NCBI GenBank assembly: GCA_027563935.2 | Contig: JANVAS020000203.1 | Location: 4,154,001-4,218,000, forward strand | DNA length: 64,000 nucleotides | Direction of reading: 5' to 3' | DNA from: Costus lasius | Lineage: Eukaryota > Streptophyta > Magnoliopsida > Zingiberales > Costaceae | Shown: piece by piece, positions 32,181 through 45,000 of the stretch | Position numbering within the stretch: the first letter of the stretch is position 1 | Layout of the letters: every line of letters starts with the position of its first letter | Notes under the pieces: generated by a model | Databases searched by the model: none | Told to the model about the DNA's origin: nothing | Seen by the model: only the letters and a program-made list of their open reading frames with translations | Program-made: the position numbers and the translations under genes

Positions 32181-32816
32181 GAATAAGATTTACTTGCAGA
32201 TTTTTGGTTCATACAGATAATCATTGCAATTAACGAATTTTAATTGAATGATAATCTACAATTTAGCGGATTAGACTCCTTAGGATCGAATTACTCACCA
32301 GAAAAAAATCGCCCACAGAGAAAACGCCAAAACAGAGGATCAGGGATCTCCAGAAAGTTCGTCCACCACCAGTCTGCCACCACCAGCGTCAGAAATTTGC
32401 AGGAGGCGCCAAGCACAGTGAGGGGCGACAACACAGGCGGCTAGGGCAAGAAACAAACCAAAAATCGTGAGGGAGAGGAGCTCTCACGAATTTTCCCCCT
32501 TTTTTTTTTTTCACCCCAAACGGATCCAAGATCCAATAACCCAATTAACTTAAGTGGAAATCGGCTTTAATGGGCTTACCTGGGCTTAACCACCATGCGC
32601 CACTCCAATAACATCAGAAATATGCGCCATCACGGTGGAAGAATTCCAGAAGCAAAGAATCAAGGTTGAGGGTTCAAATCCCCAACCAAAATAATTATTT
32701 TTGCCCGGTAGGAAAATTCCTACACTTAGGTAAAAATCCCTAAATTTTAACCGATAAAAATACAGAAACTGAATTTCTAACCTTAAATCATAATTCAGAA
32801 AATCAAGGGCGTTACA

Positions 32817-32830
32817 TCCTCCCCCCCTTA
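32817..32830 (-). other. Polypurine tract of gypsy B2
   Basis: In sense TAAGGGGGGGAGGA, directly before the LTR start TGTAACGCCC. Confidence 0.85.
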
Positions 32831-32845
32831 TAGAGCTTTAGTCCC

Positions 32846-35121
32846 CTAAAGCTGACCAAGCCCGTCACTGAACAGGTGAGGATGCTCCTTTCTCATATCT
32901 GCTTCAACCTCCCAAGAGGCTTCTTCAACAGACTAATTTCCCCAGATGACTTTCACAAGTGGAATAACCTTATTCCTCAGCACTTTCTCTTTTCTATCTT
33001 CAATTCTGAGAGGTTTCACCACAAAAGTCATGTTCTCTTCAAGCTGGAGAGGTTCCAACTCCAGAACATGAGAAGGATCAGAACAATATTTTCTGAGTGC
33101 AGAAACATGGAACACATTATGGAGGTGTTCCAGTGATGGGGGTAGAGCAAGTCGGTATGCCACAGGTCCAACCCTCTCAATGATATCAAAGGGACCAATG
33201 TACCTGGGACTCAATTTTCCTCTCTTCCCAAATCTCATCACCCCTTTCATAGGCGAGACCTTTAGGAAAACATGCTCTCCCACCAAAAACTCAAGAGGAC
33301 GCCGCCTCACATCAGCATAACTCTTCTGTCTATCCTGAGCAATCTTCATTTTTCTCTGAATTTCTCTGATCTTCTCAGTGGCTTCCTGAACAGCATCAGA
33401 CCTTAGAACTGTTCTGTCCCCAGTTTCCTCCCAGCATATAGGCGTTCTGCATTTCCTCCCATATAGGGCCTCATACGGAGCCATCTGTATGCTAGAGTGA
33501 AAGCTATTGTTGTAGGTGAACTCTATTAGTGATAAGTCCAGATCCCACTCAACAGACCAGTCAACCACATAAGATCTCAGAAGATCCTCCAGTGTCTGAA
33601 TAGTTCTCTCTTTCTGACCATCAGATTGAGGATGATATGCAGTGCTAAAACTCAGATTAGTTCCCAAATCTTCCTGTAATTTCTTCCAAAACCTGGACAG
33701 AAATCGAGGATCACGATCAGAGACAATGTCCAAAGGAACTCCATGTAATCTGACAATCTCATCGATGTACAGTTTTGCTAACCGATCCAAACTGTAAGTC
33801 ATTTTAATCGGTAAGAAGTGAGCTGACTTCGTGAGTCTGTCCACAATCACCCATACGGCATCATGATTCCTTCTGGTATTGGGCAGTCCACACACAAAGT
33901 CCATACTGATATGCTCCCACTTCCACTGAGGAATAGGGAGAGACTGCATCAAACCGCCCGGCCTCTGATGCTCAGCCTTCACGGTTTGGCAAGTCAAACA
34001 TCTGGACACAAACAAATACACATCCTTCTTCATACCATGCCACCAGAAAGTCTTTTTCAGATCCTGATACATCTTGGTACTACCAGGATGAACGGTATAC
34101 TTAGTGCAATGACTTTCCTTAAGAATGTCATTTCTCAACTCAGGGTCCTCAGGGACACAGACCCTTCCACGGAATCTGAGGAGACCATCATCCGACATAC
34201 TGAAATTCTCATCCCAGCCTTGCTCAGACCTCTCTTTCCACCGTAGAATATCCTGATCTGACTGCTGCCCTGATCTCAGTCTCTGCAGTAAGTCTGACTG
34301 AACCCTGAGAGAAGCCAGAAGACCGCCTCTCTCACCCGGAGTCACACTCAGATGCATGTCACTGAACTCCTGCAATAGTCGCCACTCCTGGACTCGTAGT
34401 GCAGCTATCTGAGTCACAGGATACCGACTAAGAGCATCAGCCACCACATTGGCTTTACCAGACTGATACTGGATGGTGAAGTCATAATCCTTTATCAATT
34501 CAAGCCATCGCCTCTGTCTCATATTCAGCTCTTTCTGAGTGAAGATATACTTCAAGCTCTGGTGATCTGTAAACAATTCAAATGTCTGTCCAAACAGATA
34601 GTGCCTCCAGATTTTCAAGGCAAAAACTACAGCTGCCAACTCCAGATCATGAGTGGGGTAGTTTACTTCATAGTCCTTGAGTTGCCTTGAAGCATAAGCG
34701 ACTACCTTTCCTTGCTGCATCAGTACAGCACCCAGACCCTTACCAGAGGCATCAGTGTAAACAGTGAACTTCTCTCCATCACAGGGAATGATGAGGACAG
34801 GAGCACTGGTCAGTCTCTTTTTCAGTTCCTGAAAACTAGACTCACAATCATCAGACCACTCAAACTTTAAATTTTTTCTAGTTAGCTTAGTCAGAGGACC
34901 TGCCAGCTTGGAAAAACCTTCCACAAAGCGGCGGTAATATCCAGCTAAGCCCAGAAAACTTCTGACCTCAGTCGCTGTAGTTGGTCTTCCCCAGTGAAGA
35001 ATGGCCTCCACCTTCACTGGATCCACAGACACACCCTGATCAGAAATAATGTGCCCCAGAAAGCCAATCTGATTTAGCCAGAACTCGCATTTGCTGGCCT
35101 TAGCATACAGCTGCTTCAGCC
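32846..35121 (-). pseudogene. Gypsy B2 pol: end of RT, RNase H, integrase, chromodomain
   Basis: Reading right to left the frame begins at [11 protein letters not shown], just after the RT catalytic region, and runs through RNase H ([20 protein letters not shown]), integrase (zinc region, [16 protein letters not shown], a QKERT variant of the usual QTERT) and into the chromodomain. A TAG at 32933-32935 replaces the CAG seen in B1 and removes the last ~29 codons; the old stop is at 32846-32848. Gag, protease and most of RT are absent, cut at 35121 where plus-strand B1 starts. Protein similarity to B1 is high but clearly not identical. Confidence 0.9.
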
Positions 35122-35135
35122 AAGATAACGGGATG
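35122..35135 (+). repeat. 14-bp remnant matching the gypsy B1 LTR end
   Basis: AAGATAACGGGATG matches the B1 LTR near its 3' end (50223-50236). It is followed at once by pol coding sequence. The shared GATG could be the microhomology used in the join. Confidence 0.6.
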
Positions 35136-38074
35136 ATTCTACTTCTGATTTGACTCAGATGGCGGTGGTGAAAGAGTTTCCTGATGTGTTCTCTGAGGAA
35201 TTTTCAGGCTTGCCACCAATTAGAGAAGTGGAGTTTGGCATTGAGTTGGTGCCAGGTACGGCACCTATCTCCAGAGCTCCTTATCGCATGGCTACCTCAG
35301 AGCTGGCTGAGCTTAAGAAACAACTGGAGGAATTGCTAGAGAAAGGGTACATTTGGCCTAGTGCTTCTCCCTGGGGAGCGCCAGTGCTGTTTGTAAAGAA
35401 GAAAGATGGAACCCTGAGGATGTGTATCGACTACAGGCAACTGAACCAAGTGACTATCAAGAATAAGTATCCTCTTCCCAGAATTGATGATCTGTTTGAT
35501 CAATTACAGGGAGCTACAGTGTTCTCTAAGATTGATCTGAGATCAGGGTATTATCAGCTTAGGGTCAAGGATGAGGATATATTTAAGACTGCTTTCAGGA
35601 CCAGGTATGGGCATTTTGAATTTTTAGTTATGCCTTTTGGACTGACGAATGCACCTGCTGTCTTCATGGATTTGATGAACAGGGTATTCCATGAATTGCT
35701 TGACTCTTGTGTGGTAGTCTTTATAGACGATATTTTGGTATACTCACGGACTACTTCAGATCATGTCAGTGACTTGCGCAGAGTGCTGGAGGTTCTGAGG
35801 AAGAACCGATTATATGCCAAGGCTAGTAAGTGTGAGTTCTGGCTAGAGAAGATCAGTTTCCTTGGGCATGTGATTTCTGGTCAAGGGGTGTCGGTGGATC
35901 CAGTTAAAGTGCAAGCCATTCTTAATTGGGGAAGACCGACTAGCGCTACTGAGATCAGAAGTTTCTTGGGTTTAGCAGGTTACTACCGGAGGTTTGTTGA
36001 GGGATTTTCCAAGCTGGCGGGTCCTTTAACTAAATTGACCAGAAAGGAGGCCAAGTTTATTTGGGATGACAAGTGTGAAGAGAGCTTTCAAGAGCTGAAG
36101 AGGAGGTTGACTAGTACACCGATCCTCATTATTCCTAGTGATGGGGAAAGGTTTACTGTTTATACGGATGCTTCAGGCAAAGGGTTGGGTTGTGTCTTGA
36201 TGCAGAAGGGTTCTGTAGTAGCCTATGCTTCGAGACAACTGAAGGAGTATGAATTGAACTACCCTACTCATGATTTAGAGTTGGCGGCCGTAGTCTTTGC
36301 TTTGAAGATATGGCGCCACTATTTACTGGGTCAGGAGTTCGATCTGTTCACTGATCACCAGAGTCTCAAGTATATATTCACTCAGAAGGAGTTGAACATG
36401 AGACAGAGAAGATGGATGGAGTTGATCAAAGACTATGACTTCTCTATTCAGTATCAGGCTGGAAAGGCCAATGTAGTGGCGGATGCACTAAGCAGACATC
36501 CAGTTACTTTAGTAGCGGCACTACGAGTCAGTGAGTGGCGGTTACTGCAGGAGTTCAGCGATCTCAGGATCAATGTTTCTCCTAGAGTTCAGTCGGGTTA
36601 TGTGGCCTTTCTCAGAGTACAGTCTGCTTTGTTGCAGAAGATCAGAGATCAGCAGTCTGTGGATCTGAGATTAGTTCAGATCAGGGATAGTTTGGTTGAT
36701 GGAGCAGTTCAGGATTTTAGCTTGTCTGATGATGGTATTCTTCGGTTTCGTGGAAGGGTATGTGTCCCTGAGGAACCGAGCTTGAGGAAAGAAATATTGG
36801 AGGACAGCCATAACTCCAAATATTCTCTACATCCTGGCGTGACTAAGATGTATCAGGACCTCAAGAAAAATTTTTGGTGGCCGGGTATGAAGAAAGAGGT
36901 AATCGATTTTGTCTCTAAGTGTTTAACTTGTCAGACTGTAAAGGCTGAACACCAGAAGCCTGGTGGTTTGTTGCAGCCCCTTCCTATTCCTAAGTGGAAG
37001 TGGGAATGCATCAGTATGGATTTTGTGTGTGGTTTGCCTAGAACCAGATTGGGTCATGATGCTATTTGGGTGATCGTTGATAGACTTACTAAATCAGCCC
37101 ACTTTCTTCCGATCAAGATGACTTATCCTTTAGAGAGGCTGGCTAGATTATACATTGATGAGATAGTCAGACTGCATGGAGTGCCTGTTGATATTGTGTC
37201 TGATAGGGACTCTCGGTTTTTGTCCAGATTTTGGAAGAGCTTACAGGAGGGTTTGGGTACTAAGTTGAGTTTTAGTACAGCATACCATCCTCAGTCTGAT
37301 GGCCAGACGGAGCGTACTATACAGACTCTAGAAGACTTGTTGAGAGCTTATGTGGTTGATTGGAGTTCTGAGTGGAACCGGGATCTATCTTTGATAGAGT
37401 TCACTTATAATAATAGTTTCCACTCCAGTATTCAGATGGCTCCTTATGAAGCTTTGTATGGGAGAAGGTGTAGGACTCCCTTGTGTTGGGAGGAAACTGG
37501 TGACAGAATGATTTTGAGATCTGATGTAGTACAGGAGACTACTGATAAGGTCAGAGAGATTCAGGATAAATTGAAGATTGCTCGGGACAGACAGAAGAGT
37601 TATGCTGATGACCGTCGTCGTTCCCTGGAGTTTATGGTAGGGGATCATGTTTTCTTAAAGGTATCACCTACTAAGGGTGTTATGAGGTTTGGCAAAAAGG
37701 GCAAATTGAGCCCTAGGTTTGTAGGCCCTTTTGACATTATTGAGAGAATTGGTCCAGTGGCTTACCGGTTAGCTTTACCTCCTGCTATGGATCATGTGCA
37801 TAATGTGTTCCATGTTTCTGTTTTGAGGAAATATCATCCTGATCCCTCTCATGTATTGGAATTGGAACCTCTTCAGATTCAGAGTGATTTGACTTTTGAG
37901 GAAAGACCTCTCCGGATTGTGGATAGAAAGGATAAAGTTCTGAGAAACAAGACTATATCTTTGGTAAAGGTTATCTGGGGAAATCAGTCGGTTGAGGAGG
38001 CGACTTGGGAGACTGAAGTTGATATGAGGAAGTTTTATGCTTATCTTTTTGATGATATGGATGCTGAGCTTTAG
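35129..38074 (+). CDS. Gypsy B1 pol, 5'-truncated but open to the end
   Basis: Open from 35129 with no natural start; a TTG at 35150 is not a credible initiator. Counting from 35150: linker PDVF near 11, reverse transcriptase 75-260 with FIDD at 191-194, RNase H D340/E377/D402, integrase H554, H561, C591, C594 and catalytic D624, D685, E721, and a chromodomain about 920-965 ([14 protein letters not shown]). It is the only gypsy pol here without a stop. Gag, protease and primer site are gone, joined out by an LTR-end remnant. SDRDSRF replaces the usual SDRDPRF. Family Tekay/Del by similarity of RT and integrase wording. Alone it cannot transpose, though its enzymes might be intact from RT on. 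Confidence 0.93.
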   Translation, partial: RDDSTSDLTQMAVVKEFPDVFSEEFSGLPPIREVEFGIELVPGTAPISRAPYRMATSELAELKKQLEELLEKGYIWPSASPWGAPVLFVKKKDGTLRMCIDYRQLNQVTIKNKYPLPRIDDLFDQLQGATVFSKIDLRSGYYQLRVKDEDIFKTAFRTRYGHFEFLVMPFGLTNAPAVFMDLMNRVFHELLDSCVVVFIDDILVYSRTTSDHVSDLRRVLEVLRKNRLYAKASKCEFWLEKISFLGHVISGQGVSVDPVKVQAILNWGRPTSATEIRSFLGLAGYYRRFVEGFSKLAGPLTKLTRKEAKFIWDDKCEESFQELKRRLTSTPILIIPSDGERFTVYTDASGKGLGCVLMQKGSVVAYASRQLKEYELNYPTHDLELAAVVFALKIWRHYLLGQEFDLFTDHQSLKYIFTQKELNMRQRRWMELIKDYDFSIQYQAGKANVVADALSRHPVTLVAALRVSEWRLLQEFSDLRINVSPRVQSGYVAFLRVQSALLQKIRDQQSVDLRLVQIRDSLVDGAVQDFSLSDDGILRFRGRVCVPEEPSLRKEILEDSHNSKYSLHPGVTKMYQDLKKNFWWPGMKKEVIDFVSKCLTCQTVKAEHQKPGGLLQPLPIPKWKWECISMDFVCGLPRTRLGHDAIWVIVDRLTKSAHFLPIKMTYPLERLARLYIDEIVRLHGVPVDIVSDRDSRFLSRFWKSLQEGLGTKLSFSTAYHPQSDGQTERTIQTLEDLLRAYVVDWSSEWNRDLSLIEFTYNNSFHSSIQMAPYEALYGRRCRTPLCWEETGDRMILRSDVVQETTDKVREIQDKLKIARDRQKSYADDRRRSLEFMVGDHVFLKVSPTKGVMRFGKKGKLSPRFVGPFDIIERIGPVAYRLALPPAMDHVHNVFHVSVLRKYHPDPSHVLELEPLQIQSDLTFEERPLRIVDRKDKVLRNKTISLVKVIWGNQSVEEATWETEVDMRKFYAYLFDDMDAEL

Positions 38075-38090
38075 AGGACTAAAGCTTTAT

Positions 38091-38103
38091 AAGGAGGGAG
38101 GGA
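38091..38103 (+). other. Polypurine tract of gypsy B1
   Basis: AAGGAGGGAGGGA, directly before the LTR start TGTAAGATCC at 38104. Confidence 0.85.
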
Positions 38104-40343
38104 TGTAAGATCCAAGGATCTTAAGTCCTGGTAAGCATTATTTTTGATTTAAATAAACTCATTGGCTGTGATATTGTGTTCATGATTTAAATAAAATTAT
38201 TGACTGTGATGTTTTCCTATGTATTGGTTGTTAATAGTTAATTAACTAGAGATTTTGGTTGTTAACTTATAGTTAATTAAATTAGAGATTTTTGGATGTT
38301 AATGTTAATTAATTAACTAACTTATTGGATGTTAATTTTCAGTTAATTAATTAGAGTTTATTGGTTAATTAATTAGACCTTATTGGTTAATTAACTAGCT
38401 TATTGGATATTAATTAAATCCTTATTGGATTTGCGTTTAAGTGAATTCATTAAATGGATGTTAATTTAAATTCTTATTGGACTTTCACTTAAACTATGGG
38501 TTATTGGGTTAGATGGATATTAGATTTAAAATTTGAATTAGTTAGTTAAATGGATTAAACCCTATTTGAATTAATTGGTTAATGGGTTAAAAATTAAAAA
38601 CCGAAATGTTAAGTGGGAATTTTCGGCTAGGGTAGAGTTTTTGGCGAAATTGTTGGCTTGGAAGAAACCTTGGGCGACGGCTAGGAGGAAGAAGGCGATC
38701 TTGGTGTTTTTGGAATTATTGAGGTGATTTTCTTCATCTTCTTCCCTTGGCGAATTTCCTTGAGGTGAAGAAGCTTCCTTGGCGAGTTCTTGGAGATCCT
38801 TTGGGCGACATCAAGGCTTTAGACGATTTTTTGTGTGGAGGATTTTCGGTTTAGGAGGTGAGTGGGGTGTCTTAATTGATTTCTAGCATTTTGGTTGTGT
38901 TAATTGATGCATTAGATTGATTAGAAATTTTACCATGTTAAAAATCGAAAACTCAAGACTTCTCTTTGTTATAAACCAAAAGTTACAATGGTATAATTAT
39001 CATGAAAACTCAAGACTCCTTGTTAACTAAGGTTTTATTTAAGTTGGAAATTTTATCATGCTAAAAACCAAATTATGATGTATCTTCATGAAAACCGAAA
39101 ATTTGTATAGGTGTATATCTCATGAAAACCGAAACTTGTAGCTTGAAATTTAAGGTATTTTTATAGGGAATTTTGGTAGCATTAAACCATTGAATTGGGA
39201 GTATGAAATTCTTGTTAACTAGGTATTTTATAGGGAATTTTGGTAATATTAAATCATTGATTTTTGGTAGTATGAGAATCTTGTTTGAAATAGATATTAT
39301 GTTTGAAACCGTGGGCTAGATGTGATGTTTTGCGAACCAGATTGTAAGAGCATGGATTTCAATCTTATGTTGATTTTTATGGATGCCCTAATATATGCTA
39401 ATAATATTATAAGAGTCATGTTTGTTTATTTATGATCATGAATCTTTGTTTGAGAAATTTGGGTGATAACTTAGCAAGGCTGCACTGAATTGATCAGCAT
39501 GAAACCTAAGGACTACCCTACATTATGTGATTTTTTGAATGTTATGTGATTATGTGATTTTGAATATTATGCGGTTATGTGATTTTGAATATTATGTGGT
39601 TATGTGATTTCAAATATTATATGTTGTGATCATGGAATGGTTAGGACTAAGGCTAAGTGTAACTGTGTGCTCAATGGGATAGTTGATATGTGATATGTTA
39701 AGGGTTGGATATTTCAGCCCTGTATTGTGATATGTGAAGGGGGTTGATGTTCAGCCTGCCTGTTATGATTATTGTGATGGGGGTTGATGTTCAGCCTGCC
39801 CGATATGATTATTGTGATGACTATCCTAGAGTCTAGTTGACACTTAGGAGTCCACCTTTGTGATATAAGATATAAGATGTGTCTGTTGTCCAGTAGGAAC
39901 CCTTTGGGAGAATGAGTTTTGACGCAAAGTGCCATGTCTTGGTCGGACAGGGGGCCACCTCTTGATGTCATCACTCTTTTGTGTTATGGGGTTTCGTAGA
40001 GCAAAGTGCCACGTCATGACCTGGCGGGGGCCACCTCTTGAATCTACACATCTTTTTGTGTTATGGGGTGTAGTAGAGCAAAGTGCCACGTCGTGACCTG
40101 GCGGGGGCCACCTCTTGATTCTATACACTGTCCATCTATATGTTGCATGCAGGCTTCTCCCAGTGCTTAGGCCAAAGCCGGGTTAGACCATGATGGTCAC
40201 TACTGAATATGCTGGACAACTAGGTTAACTAAGTGGTTAATGTGTACAGTGGTTTAGAGTGTAGCTCTAGAACCTTAGTTACTCTATGGGGGCAGTTGTG
40301 TGATGTCTTGGCAGTGTATACTTGATTGTTCATATGTGTTTTG
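38104..40343 (+). repeat. Gypsy B1 LTR, first part
   Basis: First 2,240 bp of an LTR of about 2.9 kb, interrupted by C2. Contents in order: an AT-rich stretch with repeated TTAATTAA-type words (about 38230-38480), a two-copy ~68-bp repeat (39156-39290), a ~25-bp TTATGTGATTTTGAATA repeat (39526-39622) and the 77-bp array. No gene is seen. The part ends with the C2 target duplication TTTTG (40339-40343). Confidence 0.87.
39924..40120 (+). repeat. 77-bp tandem repeat in the B1 LTR
   Basis: Units begin GCAAAGTGCC at 39924, 40001 and 40078 (77-bp steps; the third is partial). Each carries GTGCCACGTC or a variant, then GGGGGCCACC. It corresponds, in sense orientation, to the 76-bp array of the B2 LTR. 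Confidence 0.85.
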
Positions 40344-42050
40344 TGAAGGAACCCCAAAGATAAAGGGGGCAAAAACCCTAAGCATGGCGCTAATGAAAAA
40401 TGATGCAAGCGGAAGCAAGGGTTTTAAAATCGTTTGCATGCCAATTGTTCAACTATCAAAGATTGATAAGAACAAGATCATACCATAGCCATGTAGATGG
40501 TGCGGCTTGGAAGAAGAAAGACCGAAGGGATCTTCTCCAAAGAAATCACACACAAGGGATGAAAGCTTCCTCCTTGCGCAAGTCTTGTGCTAGCAAGATT
40601 GGCAAGCTCTTTCAACCGTGTGTAGGAGATTAGATGAAAAGGGCTGCCTTCTTTTCGAGAGCTCTTTTTTTTCTTTTCGCAAGAACCACGCCTTCTCCAA
40701 GAGCAAGCCGTTTTCTCCACGCTCAAAGAGCAAAACCGAAAGCATTAGAGAGTAATCAAGCCATGAACGCATATGCGTTTAGCTTATGGAACTTTCCATA
40801 AATGGCAACGATTAAGAGTTGGCGTTCATGGTTCATGTTTCCATGAACCAAACGCAACCTCTTCTCCCTCTTGAACCAAGCGCTCAACCCATGAGCCGGT
40901 TCAATTTCATTGGTTCAATTTCGAAACCAAATCAGCCCAGAATTAAGTCTAGACCAAATTAGACCACAAGGTCCTAGATCTGACCCTTCATCATCTGACG
41001 CTTCTGATCGCACCGATCTAGCATCATCTCTCTCGATCGAAGCTTACCGATCTAAAGCTCTAATCAATCAAACATGATCAGACCAGATCTCACTTACAAT
41101 CAGAGATTAAATCTCTTTAAACTGAACCAAAACAATTCAGTCCACACGATCTGACTTAAGGAAGCCATATCACCAAATTGTGCGACCCTGAGGGTTTCCT
41201 TTAAATGTCGGTAACGATAACTTACGTTATCACGATCAGTGAGGGGTATCTAGCAACACATCACTGTCTCCCGATATAAAGGAAAGAGTCTTCCAAGACT
41301 GCACCCAAAACACAGCACAAGTGTGACTCAATTCACAAGGCATACATGTGTCCTTTGCCACTGGATGTTCTTATTGGACAAGCATGTCAAGCTTGTAACT
41401 CCAATACGATGAGCATGATTAGATCAGATGAACATAGTCATCTGGGTATGGCCATACACTTCCTCAATCATCTCATATAGTGTGGCCCTATAGAACATCA
41501 CACTCCTTAAACAAGGAGACGGCAATCCTTTATCTATCACAAGTGCCCTAACCTGATTCAAGCTCACCATCCAAGATAGTCTATAATCATTATATCTCAA
41601 ATGATATTGAACTAGCTCAAGACAATGACAATCCTCATTTAGAAACACAAGTGATCTCAAGTCAGAGGACATGTGCCACTTGTTGCTTACAAGGATCATT
41701 CACATTGTGACAAGCAATGGAATATCCCAGTAGGGTCTGTCCAGTACATCCAATGTACCCATGAGTCTACATCTTATTCCATGCTCGAAGCATCCTATAA
41801 GATTAGCACTCATATTAGTCTCTATCATATCAAGGCTGTCTCATGTTCTCCAAGATATCTCGACTAAGGACTTATAGCCTGTCAGCCTAGCTGAACAGCT
41901 TTGAGACATTATTCAGAAGTACACTTATTACAGCAGACAAGGTAACAAGCTGAATAATAACCATGCCTTTTATAAACATAAGAGTTTATTACATGATACT
42001 ATTACAATCCCAAAGGCCTCAAACATTAGCCTTAAGGGCATACTCCAACA
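40344..42050 (-). repeat. 3' LTR of copia C2
   Basis: Plus-strand termini TGAAGGAACC and ACTCCAACA. Terminal hairpin CCCC (40352-40355) with GGGGG (40365-40369); conserved CTTGTGCTAGCAAG at 40584-40597. Confidence 0.95.
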
Positions 42051-42061
42051 ATCTCCCACTT
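42051..42061 (-). other. Polypurine tract of copia C2
   Basis: In sense AAGTGGGAGAT, adjacent to the 3' LTR start at 42050. Confidence 0.85.
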
Positions 42062-42070
42062 GCACTTAAT

Positions 42071-45000
42071 CTAATGGTTGAGAAATCTCAAACCCATATT
42101 ATTACAGTGCTTCTCATGCTTCTGCTGCGCCAGAGGCTTGGTAAGCGGGTCTGCCAGATTGTCATCTGTATGAACCTTGCAAATCTTGATCTCGCCACGA
42201 TCAATGATCTCCCGGATCAAGTGAAACCGTCTCTGTATGTGCTTGGACTTCTGGTGCGACCGAGGTTCCTTTGCTTGTGCTATAGCTCCAGTGTTATCAC
42301 AGAAGATAACCAAAGGATCTACACTCGAAGGAACGACACCAAGTTCTCTCACGAACTTACGAATCCACACTGCCTCCTTGGATGCTTCCGAGGCTGCAAC
42401 ATACTCGGCTTCTGTTGTGGAATCAGCAACAGTAGACTGTTTGAAGCTTTTCCACACCACTGCTCCACCATTCAAGCTAAAAACATAGCCTGATTGCGAT
42501 CGGAAATCATCCTGGTCTGACTGGAACGAAGCGTCAGTATATCCCTCTATACTGAGTTCTTCCTGACCACCATATATCAAGAACATATCTTTGGTCCTCC
42601 GCAGATATTTTAAAATGTTCTTGACCGCAATCCAGTGCGCCAAACCTGGATTACTTTGGAATCGACTGGTCACGCTTAACCCGTAAGCGACATCTGGGCG
42701 AGTACACAACATCGCATACATTATGGACCCAATAGCCGAAGCATAAGGCGTATTGTCCATTTCATCTTTCTCAGTCTGTGTTTGTGGACACTGACTCTTC
42801 GAAAGATTCAGACCATGTCTGACTGGAAGATATCCACGTTTAGAATTCTCTAAATGGAATCTCTCCAGGACCTTATCGATGTAGGTACTCTGGCACAGCC
42901 CGAGAAGCCTCTTAGATCTATCCCGGTAGATCTTCACACCTAATACATAGGCTGCTTCTCCTAGATCTTTCATCTGGAAACATTTTCCTAACCATGCCTT
43001 AACAGCATGCAGTTCAGGAATATCGTTTCCAATGATCAAGATATCATCGACGTAGAGGATTAGGAATGTAATCACGCTCCCACTAAACCTCTTATATACA
43101 CACGGGTCATCTTCGTTCTTGATGAAACCAAACTCAGAGATTGATTCATCAAAACGAATGTTCCAGCTTCTTGATGCTTGTTTCAGTCCATAAATGGACT
43201 TCTTTAACTTGCATATTTTATGACGATCTGATGGACTAGTGAAACCTTCCGGTTGTGTCATATACACATCCTCATCCAGATTTCCATTGAGGAAAGCTGT
43301 CTTCACATCCATCTGCCAGATCTCATAATCGTAATATGCAGCTATCGCGAAAAGAATCCGAATAGACTTAAACATGGCTACTGGTGAGAAAGTTTCATCA
43401 TAATCTAACCCGTAGATTTGTTTGAAACCTTTCGCAACTAGCCTGCCTTTATAGGTAACCACGTTACCATCCATGTCAATCTTCTTCTTGAAGATCCATT
43501 TACAGCCTATAGGGATTACTCCCGGAGGCGGATCAACCAAATCCCAGACTTGGTTATCTGACATGGAGTCCATCTCGGCTCGCATAGCTTCAAGCCATCT
43601 AGCTGACTCCGGTCCACTGACCGCATCCGCATAAGTTAGGGGTTCATCATTATCAATGATGTAGACTCCGTCATAGCGCTCAGGCTGTCGACGGATCCTA
43701 CCCGATCTTCGCGGTTCCCGTGATATTTGAGCCTCAGGTTGTTCAATAACCTGATCTACCGGCTCAGGCTCATCCAACTGTGCTTGACTACTTTGTCCTT
43801 CTTCTGGATTCTCATCCAGCTTTATTTCTCTCCCACTGGCCTCTTGCAGAAGAAATTCCTTCTCAAGAAATATGGCCGTCCGAGCAACAAAAACCTTGTT
43901 CTCCTTGGGATCGAAGAAATAATAACCCTTAGTTTCCTTAGGGTAACCGACAAAGATGCATTTGTCAGATCTGCTCTCTAGTTTCCCAGAGGCGAGCTTT
44001 TTGACATAAGCCTCGCAACCCCAGATCTTGATAAATGTCAAGCTAGGCTGTTTCCCATTCCATAACTCATATGGCGTCTTTGAAACTGCCTTGGATGGCA
44101 CTCGGTTTAGTACCTTTGCAGCTGTTTCCAGTGCAAAACCCCAAAAGGAGTATGGAAGAGTAGCCTGACTCATCATAGAACGAACCATATCAAGTAACGT
44201 TCTATTTCTCCTCTCGGACACACCATTCCACTGCGGTGTTCCTGGCGGAGTGAGCTGTGAGATAATCCCACACTCTTTCAGATAGTCAGTAAACGCATGA
44301 CTCAGGTATTCACCACCTCGATCAGAACGAAGTGCCTTGATATTTCGGCCTAACTGATTTTGTACTTCATTTTTGAACTCTTTGAACTTGTCAAAAGATT
44401 CATTTTTATGTCTCATTAAATAGACATACCCATACCTACTGAAATCATCAGTAAAGGTAATGAAGTACTGATAGCCACCTCTGGCTTGTTTACTAAAAGG
44501 CCCACACACATCACTGTGTATAAGGTCCAGTAAACCTGAAGCCCTTTGACCTTTGTGAAGAAAAGGTGACTTCGTCATTTTACCCATCAAACAAGCTTTG
44601 CATGTATCAATCTCCTCATAGGAGAAAGATCCCAGCAGTCCATGATTATGCAACCGCTTAATGCGCTTCTCGTTTATATGGCCTAAACGACTATGCCATA
44701 ACAAGGTGCTGTCATCAGCATACTTGGCTTTCTTATTATCAATGTTTTGTATAGAATTTTCCATGTCCAACATGTATAACCCATTGTTAATTGAACCAGT
44801 CGCATACACAATATTATCATAAGTCAAAACACACTTTGAAATCTTGCATTCAAAGGCAAATCCTTTCCTGACAAGAGCAGGAATAGAGATAATATTCTTG
44901 GTAATACTGGGTACAAAGTAACAATTGTTTAATTCTAATACAATGCCAGATGGTAAAGTAATGAAATAGTCTCCTACAGCAACAGCAGCAACCCGTGCCC

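Larger units (their letters stand above)
29498..32816 (-). repeat. Gypsy B2 LTR, 3.3 kb
   Basis: Plus-strand termini TGTAACATCCC and GGGCGTTACA, i.e. TGTAACGCCC...GGGATGTTACA in sense, followed by a purine tract on the sense-upstream side. It contains a 4 x 76-bp tandem array and a diverged repeat of about 190 bp (three units). Size and ends fit a Tekay/Del-type chromovirus. The matching second LTR is not in the window. Confidence 0.85.

Noticed and set aside
32664..32690. tRNA T-arm-like GGGTTCAAATCCC in the B2 LTR
   Set aside because: The hairpin is neat, but no acceptor, D-arm or anticodon arm fits upstream, and the site is inside an LTR.
35129..38074. Intact autonomous gypsy B1
   Set aside because: Although the pol frame is open, gag, protease, primer site and nearly all of the 5' LTR are missing.
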